Shown in pieces: positions 34,760 to 42,253 of a stretch of 64,000 bases of DNA. Numbering within the stretch: the first letter of the stretch is position 1; each line of letters starts with the position of its first letter. A program made the translations under genes and the position numbers. The DNA comes from Methylobacterium frigidaeris. GTDB lineage: Bacteria; Pseudomonadota; Alphaproteobacteria; Rhizobiales; Beijerinckiaceae. The notes under the pieces are model-generated. The model was given only the letters and a program-made list of their open reading frames with translations. It made no database searches and was not told the origin of the DNA. The stretch is from the NCBI RefSeq assembly GCF_022179185.1, contig NZ_BPQJ01000004.1, positions 248,001 to 312,000 on the forward strand. Reading direction: 5' to 3'.

Positions 34760-35023
34760 TCAGGCCAGCAGGTCGCGATGCTCGCGGTGGCGGCGCAGCC
34801 ACGCCGCCGCGTAGCCGCAGAGCGGCCGGATGCGCGTGCCCTCCGCCCGGGCAGTCTCGGCCACGCCCAGCATCAGCCGGTCGGCGGTGCCGGTGCCGCG
34901 TAGGCGCGGGGGCGCGTAGACGTACGAGATGACGAGGGTGCCGGGCTGGCGACGGTAATCGGCGTAGGCGACCTCGCCGTTCACCTCGAGCTCGAACCGG
35001 CTCCGCTCCGGGTTGTCGCGCAT
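34760..35023 (-). CDS. GNAT-type N-acetyltransferase, small (YidJ/Acetyltransf_CG type)
   Basis: 87 residues from ATG 35023 (MRDNPERSRFELEVNGEVAYADYRR). This small branch of the GNAT fold has a truncated core: VISYVYAPPRLRGTGTADRLM carries the acetyl-CoA loop (RGTGTA) and RIRPLCGYAAAWLRRHREHRDLL the conserved Cys and C-terminal helix. Typical length is about 90 residues, so this is complete. Substrate unknown. The longer frame upstream to 35122 has no family support. Convergent with the GyrI-like pseudogene. Confidence 0.85.
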   Translation of the reverse strand: MRDNPERSRFELEVNGEVAYADYRRQPGTLVISYVYAPPRLRGTGTADRLMLGVAETARAEGTRIRPLCGYAAAWLRRHREHRDLLA

Positions 35024-35145
35024 GGGGGCTTGTCCGGGGTTGCGGGCAGTGAGGGGGAAAGGGGTGGGGGCCGAGGTGGTTCCAGGATGCGCCGGCGCCG
35101 GGATCATCGACTGCCGGATCAATCCACGGCGTCGACACCCTCCGC

Positions 35146-35161
35146 GTCATCCCGGGATGAC
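35146..35161. repeat. Dispersed palindrome, copy 4 (perfect 16-bp dyad)
   Basis: GTCATCCCGGGATGAC reads the same on both strands; a collapsed version of the GTCATCCCGGG...GGATGAC family. It lies between the acetyltransferase start and a small membrane protein gene; the remaining 190 bases here show no other feature. Confidence 0.65.
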
Positions 35162-35222
35162 CCTGTGCGGTGGGATCGTCGGCATCGACCCCACGTCCCT
35201 GCTTTCGCGATCGAACGAAACG

Positions 35223-35426
35223 TCACTCCTCCGGCACCAGCCGCCCGGCAAATGTCAGGCACAGGCACAAAGCCCCGAGCACGAACTCCCAGCGGCGGAT
35301 GTCGCCGCCGATCGAGGCCACCACCGCTTGGCCGATCAGCACCACACCGACGAGCGGCGGCACGACCGTAAGGGCGAGGCGCAAGACCTTGCGCCAGCCC
35401 CAACTCGAGGAGCCGCTCGCCGCCAC
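35223..35426 (-). CDS. Small two-helix membrane protein, unknown
   Basis: 67 residues starting at GTG 35426, two bases after the DUF1330 gene stop, so probably translated by termination-reinitiation. Two hydrophobic segments: VLRLALTVVPPLVGVVLIGQAVVASI and WEFVLGALCLCLTFAGRLV, joined by GGDIRR. Ends VPEE. I recognise no family. Small inner-membrane protein, function unknown. Confidence 0.6.
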   Translation of the reverse strand: MAASGSSSWGWRKVLRLALTVVPPLVGVVLIGQAVVASIGGDIRRWEFVLGALCLCLTFAGRLVPEE

Positions 35427-35428
35427 GA

Positions 35429-35740
35429 TCAGCCCTCGCCCGGCTGCGGCCCGTCGTACCCCTCGATCACGATGAGGTCGATCTCGGCGCCGCCCTCCTG
35501 CTTGGCACGCGCGGCCTGGTACTCGGGCGAGTTCCAGCAGGCGAGCGCCTGGTCGTAGCTCGGGAACTCGATCACCACGTTGCGGGCGCGGCTCGACCCG
35601 CTCACCGCCTCGAAGCTGCCGCCGCGCACCAGGAAGCGCCCGCCGAACTTGGCGAAGGCCGCGCCGTTGGCCGCGACGTAATTCTTGTAGGCCTCCGGAT
35701 TCGAGACGTCGACGCGGCCGACCCAGTATCCCTTCGCCAT
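35429..35740 (-). CDS. DUF1330 domain protein
   Basis: 103 residues, ferredoxin-like dimeric alpha-beta barrel (DUF1330). MAKGYWVGRVDVSNPEAYKNYVAANGAAFAKFGGRFLVRGG is the classic N-terminus; FPSYDQALACWNSPEYQAARAKQ contains the conserved W/Y-rich helix. Members are often annotated as antibiotic-monooxygenase-like, without proof of a reaction. In an apparent pair with the small membrane protein downstream. Confidence 0.92.
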   Translation of the reverse strand: MAKGYWVGRVDVSNPEAYKNYVAANGAAFAKFGGRFLVRGGSFEAVSGSSRARNVVIEFPSYDQALACWNSPEYQAARAKQEGGAEIDLIVIEGYDGPQPGEG

Positions 35741-35769
35741 CGCAATCCTCCCTGTGCTGTCGAGGTGTT

Positions 35770-36480
35770 CTAGAGCGCCGTCGCCATCTCGTCGACGATG
35801 CGCCGCGCCACGTCGCGGGGGTCGGCGGCGGCGGTGATGGGTCTGCCGACGACGACGTGGTCCACGCCGGCGCGCATCGCCTCGGCGGGGGTCACGACCC
35901 GCTTCTGATCGCCGATCTCGGCACCCGTCGGCCGGATGCCGGGCGTGACGATCAGCCGGTCGGGTCCGATCACCGCCCGCACCTGCGCGGCCTCGGCCGC
36001 CGAGCAGACGATGCCGTCGATGCCGATCGCCTTGGCGGCGGCGGCCCGTACCGCGACGAGGTCGGCGACGGAGAGCGCGTAGCCGGCCTCGCGCGCATCC
36101 GCGTCGTCGTAGGAGGTGAGCACCGTGACGCCTAGGATCTTCAAGCCGCTCCCCGCCTTGTCGCGCCCGCTCGCCGCCGCCCGCATGGTCTGCGGATAGG
36201 CGTGCACCGTCAGGAAGGTGGCCCCGATCCCGGCGAGCGACTGCACGCCCTCCTCGACGGTGTTGCCGATGTCGTGGAGCTTGAGGTCGAGGAAGACCTT
36301 GTGGCCGCCCCGCACCAGCCGCTCGGCCAGGCCGAGGCCGCCGGCATAGCCGAGGCGGTAGCCGATCTTGTAGAAGCTCGCGGCGTCGCCGATCCGCGCG
36401 ATCAGGCGCTCGGCCTCGTCGGTGCTCGCCATGTCGAGGGCGACGATCAGGCGGTCGCGGGGGCTGATGGGCTCGGGCAC
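35770..36480 (-). CDS. pyrF: Orotidine 5'-phosphate decarboxylase
   Basis: Final step of UMP synthesis. 236 residues. The Lys-Asp-Lys-Asp network is visible: LIVALDMAS (Asp), SFYKIGYRL (Lys), and [14 protein letters not shown] (catalytic DxKxHD); phosphate loop [21 protein letters not shown] and [12 protein letters not shown]. Start set at GTG 36480 because GGAGGTCCC directly precedes it; another GTG at 36513 adds 11 residues without a good ribosome-binding site. Followed on the same strand by the DUF1330 gene, 29 bases away. Confidence 0.96.
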   Translation of the reverse strand: MPEPISPRDRLIVALDMASTDEAERLIARIGDAASFYKIGYRLGYAGGLGLAERLVRGGHKVFLDLKLHDIGNTVEEGVQSLAGIGATFLTVHAYPQTMRAAASGRDKAGSGLKILGVTVLTSYDDADAREAGYALSVADLVAVRAAAAKAIGIDGIVCSAAEAAQVRAVIGPDRLIVTPGIRPTGAEIGDQKRVVTPAEAMRAGVDHVVVGRPITAAADPRDVARRIVDEMATAL

Positions 36481-36656
36481 GGGACCTCCGTCACGCAAAA
36501 GTTCGGTTCGCACCCCATCACGGCAGTGCGGCCTGGAATCAAGCCCGGCCCGTCCCGCTGCCCGGTGACGGCGCGGGCGCCGCTCCGCCGCGGGTTGCCG
36601 AACGCGGCCCGGAGCGACACCTAGAGCCCACGAAGCCGCGAGGGAGCAGGCCCCGG

Positions 36657-37034
36657 ATGCGCAGCCTGTTCGTCCTGATGTCCATCGCGGTCGCGCTCGG
36701 CTTCGTGGTCAGCGGGCTCATCAACAGCCTCGACGACCGGGCGCTCGCCCGGAGCGAGCGCGAGGCGACGAGGCGGGTCGGCGTCGCGGTGTCGGACTAC
36801 GCCCGCCGGCTCGGCCTGTCGCAGGACTGGGTCGCCTATTGCCGGGCCGAGACCCGGCGCAAGCTCGCCACCTACCCGAAGGACGGCTCGATCCCGTTCG
36901 GCCTGCGTTACTCTAACGCCGGCACCGAGGAGGTCGAGCGGGCGATCCGCGAGCGCGAGACCTACGAGCGCCAGGACCAGATCCTGTGCCTGGCGCAGTT
37001 GCCGGCGAGCCTGCGCGACCAGCCCGCGCCGTAA
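36657..37034 (+). CDS. Hypothetical exported or membrane-anchored protein
   Basis: 125 residues. A single hydrophobic N-terminal segment ([20 protein letters not shown]) followed by a charged, helical body rich in Arg and Glu ([37 protein letters not shown]). Two Cys (YCRAETR and LCLAQL) could pair if periplasmic. No family recognised. It ends 17 bases from the convergent S49 peptidase gene stop. Confidence 0.65.
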   Translation: MRSLFVLMSIAVALGFVVSGLINSLDDRALARSEREATRRVGVAVSDYARRLGLSQDWVAYCRAETRRKLATYPKDGSIPFGLRYSNAGTEEVERAIRERETYERQDQILCLAQLPASLRDQPAP

Positions 37035-37051
37035 GGACTTGCAAGGATGGC

Positions 37052-37915
37052 CTACAACCCGTAGCGGGCGAAGGCCGCGCGCTCGTCGAGGGCGGCCAGC
37101 GCGCCCTCGATCGCCGCGAGGCCGACCGCCCCCGGCTCGCGCCGGCGCAGCAGCCGCGCGAGGAGGCCGCCGCGGACCTGCTCGACGACGGGCAGCCGCA
37201 CATTGTCGCCGAAGCGGGCGCGCAGCACCGAGCGAACGTCGCCGTGGCCGTCGACGAGGCCGAGCGCCAGGCCCTGGCGGCCGGTCCAGACCGCGCCGGA
37301 GAAGAGCTCGTCGGGATCGCCCTTGAGGCCGGGCCGGCGGCTCCGGACCAGCTCGGTGAACATCGCCTGCACGTCGGCCTGGATGGTCTTCAGGCGCGCG
37401 ACGTCGTCCGGGTTCTCGGGCCGGAACGGGTCGAGCATCGCCTTGGACTTGCCGGCGGTGTGGACCCGGCGCTCGACGCCGAGGCGCTCGATCAGCCCGG
37501 TGAAGCCGAAACCCGCCGAGACCACCCCGATCGAGCCGACGAGGGAGGAGGGATCGCAGTGGATCTCGTCGCCCGCGCAGGCGATCATGTAGCCGCCGGA
37601 GGCCGCGACGTCCTCCACGAAGGCGAGGACCGGCACCCCGGCCTCGGCGGCGAGTGCCCGGATGCGGCGGAAGATCAGGTGCGACTGCGCCGCCGAGCCG
37701 CCGGGCGAGTTGATGACGAGGGCCACCGCCCGGATCCCCTTCATGCCGAAGGCCCGCTCCAGCGCCGGGGCGCAGGCGCCGAGCGAGAGGCCGGCCCGCA
37801 GGGGCGAGACCGCCCCGATGGCGCCGCTCAGGCGCACGACCGGCACCACCGGATGGCGGCGGGCGAGAGCGTCGGGCAGGAGGGCACGCAGGGCGGTGAA
37901 GGGCCGGAACGGCAT
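37052..37915 (-). CDS. S49 family serine peptidase (SppA/SohB-like)
   Basis: Signal-peptide peptidase-type protease of the ClpP/crotonase fold. 287 residues from ATG 37915, short SohB/SppA-36K type. Nucleophile Ser in AFVEDVAASGGYMIACAGDEI; general-base Lys in HTAGKSKAMLDPFRP, i.e. the Ser-Lys dyad; ALVINSPGGSAAQSHLIF forms the oxyanion strand. No obvious N-terminal membrane anchor (starts MPFRPFTALRALLPDAL), which is somewhat unusual and suggests a peripheral or cytoplasmic enzyme. Confidence 0.92.
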   Translation of the reverse strand: MPFRPFTALRALLPDALARRHPVVPVVRLSGAIGAVSPLRAGLSLGACAPALERAFGMKGIRAVALVINSPGGSAAQSHLIFRRIRALAAEAGVPVLAFVEDVAASGGYMIACAGDEIHCDPSSLVGSIGVVSAGFGFTGLIERLGVERRVHTAGKSKAMLDPFRPENPDDVARLKTIQADVQAMFTELVRSRRPGLKGDPDELFSGAVWTGRQGLALGLVDGHGDVRSVLRARFGDNVRLPVVEQVRGGLLARLLRRREPGAVGLAAIEGALAALDERAAFARYGL

Positions 37916-38247
37916 GGCGGGGCGGGGTCTCCGGTGGGGACCCCGACAGGTAGGCGGAGCTTGCGGCCCCGGCAAGCGAGCCCGCGGCCGCAGGCTCCGG
38001 CCGGAATCCCGCGCGCCGCAAGACAGGTCCGGGCGGGCCGGGCCATTTGGGCAGGTCAAGTCGACCGCAAGTTTTTCGCCGGCGTCGATTGAAGCGGGGC
38101 CGGGTGCATCTAGATGATCCGCCAGCGCCCCTCGGACGTCCGGCGGGCGTCCCGCCGATCCGTCACCGGCGGGAGCGAGCCTCGTTGCCACTCTGAAGCC
38201 GGGGCGCCGGCGGTGAGCGCCGCGCCGTCCGAGGGAGACCGACACCC

Positions 38248-38553
38248 ATGCGTGCCCTTCGATGGATCAGCCTGGTCCTGACCCTGCTCGTTGCAGGGCT
38301 CGGCCTCGGCACCAGCCGCAGCTCGGCCGCCGCCCTGCCGAGCGCCGGCGCCCTCGCGGCCGAGGCGAGCGCCGCTGCGCCCCTGGTCGACAAGGCCTAT
38401 TATTATCGGCGCTACTACCGCTACCGCCCGTATCGTCGGTATTATGGCTACCGCCCCTATCGTCGCTACTACTATCGTCCGTATTACCGCCGGTACTATC
38501 GGCCCTATTACCGGCCGTATCGCCGGGTCTACGGCCCGCGCTTCTACTTCTAG
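38248..38553 (+). CDS. Secreted Tyr/Arg/Pro-repeat protein
   Basis: 101 residues. Signal peptide WISLVLTLLVAGLGLGTSRSSA, a short Ala-rich spacer, then from residue 50 an almost pure Tyr-Arg-Pro tail built from YRPYRRYY-like units. Basic and aromatic, no acidic residues in the last 50 positions. Similar low-complexity YR tails occur in small exported proteins of Methylobacterium and Bradyrhizobium of unknown function; wall/LPS binding or oxidative crosslinking through Tyr is conceivable. The DNA uses varied codons for the repeats (tat/tac, cgc/cgt), which suggests selection for the amino-acid pattern. Confidence 0.8.
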   Translation: MRALRWISLVLTLLVAGLGLGTSRSSAAALPSAGALAAEASAAAPLVDKAYYYRRYYRYRPYRRYYGYRPYRRYYYRPYYRRYYRPYYRPYRRVYGPRFYF

Positions 38554-39075
38554 CCCGGGCTCCGCGCGACGCCCTCCTCCTCGGAGATGCCCCCGGTACG
38601 AGCGACCGGGCGGCTTCCGCCGCCGGTCCGCACGCCGCGCACCCTGCCAAAAAGATCCCATCGCCTACCATGGCGACGGGATGCCGACCCGCCGCATGGT
38701 CGGTGGGACAACTCCCGGCGGCGCCGGCCTGCGTGAACGCAGATTGTCTATTCCAGAGTATTCGCGACGTCGTAAAAGGCTGCCGAGAGCGTTTTTCGTC
38801 CATGAGGCGACGCCAACCGGGCGGCCCTGTTCCGATCTCGTCGGCTCGTACAACACCCCGAGGCGCGAACGGCCGAACCTAATCGCCATGGCGGCGCGAC
38901 CTCGACCTCGGATCCTTGGTTTCCACATGGTTGTTTACTGGTGGTTAAGTTTGAAATGCCCATTCTCGCCTGAGACAGAAACCGAACCCTGGTTTCGAGA
39001 TCGGGGAGCTTTCCGGCTCCCCTGCCGCGGGATCCGCCCCAAGGCCGGACGTCGTGCGCCGCGGGAGAAAGGCAG
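38554..39075. other. Intergenic region with AT-richer promoter stretch and leader hairpin
   Basis: 522 bases without a recognisable gene. A hairpin-like segment occurs near 38658-38695 (GATCCCATCGCC against GGCGACGGGAT). The stretch 38925-38975 is AT-rich (GTTGTTTACTGGTGGTTAAG) and is probably the HD-GYP promoter. A perfect 7-bp hairpin GGGGAGC-TTTCCG-GCTCCCC at 39003-39022 lies in the 5' leader. Confidence 0.5.
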
Positions 39076-40209
39076 ATGGACGTACTCGTCGTCGATGACA
39101 GCCAGACGGTGCTGACCCGGTTGAAGCGGCTGCTGGAACAGGACCGGCAGGCGGTCACGTCGATCTTCCGGAATCCGCTCCTGGCGCTCGACGAGGCGCG
39201 GATGCGCGCCTTCGACCTCGTGCTGGTCGACTACAACATGCCCGAGATGGACGGCGCGGCGGTCATCCGCCATCTGCGGGCGATCGAGCACTACGCCCAG
39301 GTGCCGATCGTGATGATCACCAGCGAGGTGAGCGACGCGATCCGCCTCGCCGCCCTCGATGCCGGCGCCACCGACTTCCTCGACAAGCGCATCGGCCGCG
39401 TCGAGCTCCAGGTCCGGCTGCGCAACCTGGTGCGGCTGGCCACCGCCGTGCGCCGCCTCGACGACCAGGCCTCCTGGCTCGCCGGCGAGGTCGAGAAGGC
39501 GGTGCGCACCCTGCGCGAGCGCGAGGCCGAGATCATCTTCCGCCTCTCGCTGGCGGTGGAATACCGGGACAACGACACCGGCGATCACACCTGGCGCGTG
39601 GCCCGCTACAGCCAGATCATGGCCGAGGCCCTGGGGCTCGACCCGGATCTCTGCCGTCGCGTCTACCTGGCGTCCCCGCTCCACGACGTCGGCAAGGTGG
39701 CGATCCCCGACGGCGTGCTGCTCAAGCCCGGCCGCCTCGACGAGGAGGAGTTCGCGCTGATCCGCACCCATGCGGCGATCGGCAAGCGCATCCTAGGCGG
39801 CAGCACCTGCGAGCTGATCGGCCTCGCGGCGGAGATCGCCGAATCCCACCACGAGCGCTGGGACGGCGGCGGCTATCCCGCCGGCCTGTCCGGCGAGGCG
39901 ATTCCGCTCGCCGCCCGGATCGTCGCCGTCGCCGACGTGTTCGACGCGCTGACCACCGAGCGTCCCTACAAGGCGGCGATGCCCCTCGCCGAGGCGCGGG
40001 CCTGCATCGAGGCGGAGAGCGGCCACCACTTCGACCCGGCCTGCGTCGCCGCCTTCCTGTCGCGCTGGGACGACATCGTGACGGTCGGCGCCAGCGCCTC
40101 GGCGCGCCTGCGCGACATCCCGTTCCGGATCGAGCCCTGGGCCCGGGTGCCGTCCCTCCCCCGGGAGGTGCCAGCGGGGGCTGCGCTGCGCGCGGACGAG
40201 GCGGCCTGA
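39076..40209 (+). CDS. HD-GYP response regulator (RpfG-type c-di-GMP phosphodiesterase)
   Basis: 377 residues: receiver domain 1-120 with phospho-acceptor Asp52 (LVLVDYNMPEMDG), VMITSEVSD and conserved Lys in DFLDKRIG; coiled linker; HD-GYP domain about 155-330 with GDHTWRVARYS, the HD pair in ASPLHDVGKVAIPDGVLLKPG, HHERWDGGGYP (GYP loop, canonical reading HHExxDGxGYP) and ADVFDALTTERPYK. Metal ligands all appear present, so it should hydrolyse c-di-GMP to pGpG or GMP. Single gene; input kinase not adjacent. May counter the c-di-GMP signals read by the PilZ protein at 54647. Confidence 0.95.
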   Translation: MDVLVVDDSQTVLTRLKRLLEQDRQAVTSIFRNPLLALDEARMRAFDLVLVDYNMPEMDGAAVIRHLRAIEHYAQVPIVMITSEVSDAIRLAALDAGATDFLDKRIGRVELQVRLRNLVRLATAVRRLDDQASWLAGEVEKAVRTLREREAEIIFRLSLAVEYRDNDTGDHTWRVARYSQIMAEALGLDPDLCRRVYLASPLHDVGKVAIPDGVLLKPGRLDEEEFALIRTHAAIGKRILGGSTCELIGLAAEIAESHHERWDGGGYPAGLSGEAIPLAARIVAVADVFDALTTERPYKAAMPLAEARACIEAESGHHFDPACVAAFLSRWDDIVTVGASASARLRDIPFRIEPWARVPSLPREVPAGAALRADEAA

Positions 40210-40217
40210 GATCGCCG

Positions 40218-41159
40218 TCAGCCGGCGGGGTCAGGGAGGTCCGGCAGCCAGGCGGCGCCCTCCTGCACCAGGAAGTCCCAGAACGCCTGGCCGGCGGGGC
40301 TCAGCACCTTGTCGGCCCGGCGGACCGAGAACCAGTCGCGGCGGATCGGCAGGCCTTCGACGTCGAGGAGCACCAGGCGGCCATCCGCCACCTCGGCCGC
40401 CACGGTGTGGCCCGAGATCAGCGCGACGCCCAAGCCCGCCATCACGGTCTGCTTGATGGTCTCGTTCGAGCCGCTGTCGATGCCGATGCGGGCGCGCCGG
40501 ATCAGCAGGCCGGTCATGAACTCCTCGAACACCGTGCGGGTGCCCGAGCCGTATTCCCGCACCAGGAACGGCTCCTCGGCCAGCTCCGCCCGGGTCAGGC
40601 CGCGCCGCTTGGCGAACCGGTGGTCGGGGGCGGCGATCACCACCAGGGGATGGGGTCCGAAGCTCTCGGCGGCGATCGGGAAATCCCGGGGCGGGCGGCC
40701 CATCAGGGCGAGGTCGACCCGGTAGTCGCGCAACGACTCGACGGTGGCGCCCCGGTTGCCGACCACCAGGTCGATCTCGATCCCCGGGTGGGTCCGGGCG
40801 AAGCCGCCGACGATCCGGGGCGCGAAGTACTTCGCCGTCGAGACCACGCCGAGCGAGACCCGGCCGCCCTGGCCGCCGCGCAGGGTCCGCAGCCGCTCGG
40901 TGCAGGTCTCCAGCACGGTCCCGATGCTGTCGATGGCCCAGAGCAGCTCGCGGCCGGCATCGGTGGGCTTCAGGCCCGCATGGGTGCGGTCGAACAGGAG
41001 CAGGCCGATCTCGTCCTCGAGCCCCTTGATCCGCGCCGTCAGGGCCGCCGGGGTCACGTTCAGCTCCTGCGCCGCCCGGGTCATGGTGCCGAGCCGCGCG
41101 ATCGCCGCCACGGCGTGGAGCTGCTTGAGGGAGAGGTTGCGAATCCGGTCCTGCGCCAT
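40218..41159 (-). CDS. qscR: LysR-type regulator, CbbR/QscR homologue
   Basis: 313 residues. N-terminal winged HTH LSLKQLHAVAAIARLGTMTRAAQELNVTPAALTARIKGLEDEIGLLLFDRTHAGLKPTDAGREL; effector domain with GRVSLGVVSTAKYFAPRIVGGFARTHPGIEIDLVVGNR, which matches CbbR. In Methylobacterium the CbbR homologue QscR controls serine-cycle genes and responds to ribulose bisphosphate made by phosphoribulokinase. Here it is divergent from an FBPase-like gene and prk, the arrangement of cbbR with cbbFP. Symbol rests on this homology and context; it could also be called cbbR. Confidence 0.85.
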   Translation of the reverse strand: MAQDRIRNLSLKQLHAVAAIARLGTMTRAAQELNVTPAALTARIKGLEDEIGLLLFDRTHAGLKPTDAGRELLWAIDSIGTVLETCTERLRTLRGGQGGRVSLGVVSTAKYFAPRIVGGFARTHPGIEIDLVVGNRGATVESLRDYRVDLALMGRPPRDFPIAAESFGPHPLVVIAAPDHRFAKRRGLTRAELAEEPFLVREYGSGTRTVFEEFMTGLLIRRARIGIDSGSNETIKQTVMAGLGVALISGHTVAAEVADGRLVLLDVEGLPIRRDWFSVRRADKVLSPAGQAFWDFLVQEGAAWLPDLPDPAG

Positions 41160-41228
41160 CCGGTCCTCGGCCGTCGGCCGTGAGCGTGCGAAAGACCCCG
41201 ATCCGACATCGCCGCCGGCGCCGGCGCA

Positions 41229-41243
41229 TCCCGTACTTCGGGA
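41229..41243. promoter_or_regulatory. Candidate LysR/QscR operator
   Basis: Perfect dyad TCCCG-TACTT-CGGGA in the 182-base divergent gap, 70 bp from the regulator start. Format (short inverted arms with AT-rich centre) fits LysR recognition sites. A second, imperfect dyad GGGATATTATTCC lies at 41306-41318 nearer the downstream gene. Confidence 0.6.
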
Positions 41244-41341
41244 CAGGGTGACGGACCCCGGGCCCGGCGCCTAAGCTGCAGGCGAGACCACTGGCAGGTC
41301 CAGTTGGGATATTATTCCTGGGGCATTCTCGGGGATCGCAC

Positions 41342-42247
41342 ATGCTTCTGAGCGCCCGCATCAATGCGCGCCCGACGCGGCGCCCGCCGGCCGCCGCGTC
41401 GGTGCTCGCTGCCCTCACGGCCGCCGCCGCCGCGACCGCCGGGGTGATCGCGGCGATCCCCGGAGATCCGAGGGCCGCCGCGCGGCGGATCTTCGCCGAG
41501 GCCCTGCGCGGGGCCGACATCGCGGCGATCGCCTGGCGCGACGGGGAGCGGCCGGAACGCCGCGTGCCCGGGGCCGCCTTCGTCCTCGCCCTCTGCCCGC
41601 TCGAGGGGGCAGACGACCTCGAGGGCGGGATGCCGGCCGGGACGCTCTTCTCCCTGCGTCCGGCCGGGCCGGACCCGGAAGCGGCCTTCCTGGCGCCCGG
41701 CCGGACGCAGGTCGCAGCGGGCTTCGTCGTCTACGGCCCGCGCACCCTCCTGACCCTGACCGACGGCACGGCGACCACGACGCGGATCCTCGATCCGCAG
41801 AGCGGCGCCTTCCGGCCGCCTGCCGCACTCCGCGTGCCGCAGGCGGCCCGCCGCGGCGGCGAAGCTCCGCGGGGTGCGGATGGAGGCCAGGCCGGCGCCT
41901 CCCCTGCTTGCGCGTCTCCTGCTTGCACTTGCCTCGCGGCCGGCGCCCAGCGGGTGCTGACCCGCGGCGGGCTGCATCTCCGTCCGGCGGATCCTCGCCC
42001 GGATGCGGGAATCCGGCTCGTCCACGAGGCGGCGCCGATCGCGCTGGCGATCGAGGCCGCCGGCGGGGCCGCCACCGACGGGCGCGGGCGCGCGATCCTC
42101 GACCTCGCCGCCGGCAACCTCGACCGATGCACGCCCCTCGCCATCGGGCCGGCCCGGGAGGTGGCGGACCTCGCCCGCCGCCTCGAGGCGGACCGCGACG
42201 CCGGGGGCTCGCCGCTCTTCGCCTCCCGCGGGCTGCTGCGGGCCTGA
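41342..42247 (+). CDS. Degenerate class I fructose-1,6-bisphosphatase-like protein
   Basis: Open frame of 301 residues that aligns by eye with class I FBPase (CbbF): FLAPGRTQVAAGFVVYGPRTLLTLTDG matches the FL-x-PG-x-EQVAAGYVxYGP block, and RVLTRGGLHLRP, IRLVHEAAPIALAIEAAGGAATDG and ILDL match the C-terminal half. But the catalytic metal motif DPLDGSSN reads CPLEGADD, the substrate Lys before LxYE is gone, and about 50 residues of the centre are replaced by an Ala/Cys/Gly stretch (GASPACASPACTCLAAG). Metal ligand Glu of the C-terminal half (VHEAAP) remains. Probably catalytically dead. Ends 6 bases before prk; likely co-transcribed. Confidence 0.72.
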   Translation: MLLSARINARPTRRPPAAASVLAALTAAAAATAGVIAAIPGDPRAAARRIFAEALRGADIAAIAWRDGERPERRVPGAAFVLALCPLEGADDLEGGMPAGTLFSLRPAGPDPEAAFLAPGRTQVAAGFVVYGPRTLLTLTDGTATTTRILDPQSGAFRPPAALRVPQAARRGGEAPRGADGGQAGASPACASPACTCLAAGAQRVLTRGGLHLRPADPRPDAGIRLVHEAAPIALAIEAAGGAATDGRGRAILDLAAGNLDRCTPLAIGPAREVADLARRLEADRDAGGSPLFASRGLLRA

Positions 42248-42253
42248 CCGGCG

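Noticed and set aside
36513..36513. Upstream GTG start for pyrF
   Set aside because: Lacks a ribosome-binding site, whereas GTG 36480 has GGAGG at proper distance and fits family length.
39003..39022. Riboswitch in the leader of the HD-GYP gene
   Set aside because: Only one simple 7-bp hairpin; no conserved GEMM or other aptamer core could be seen.
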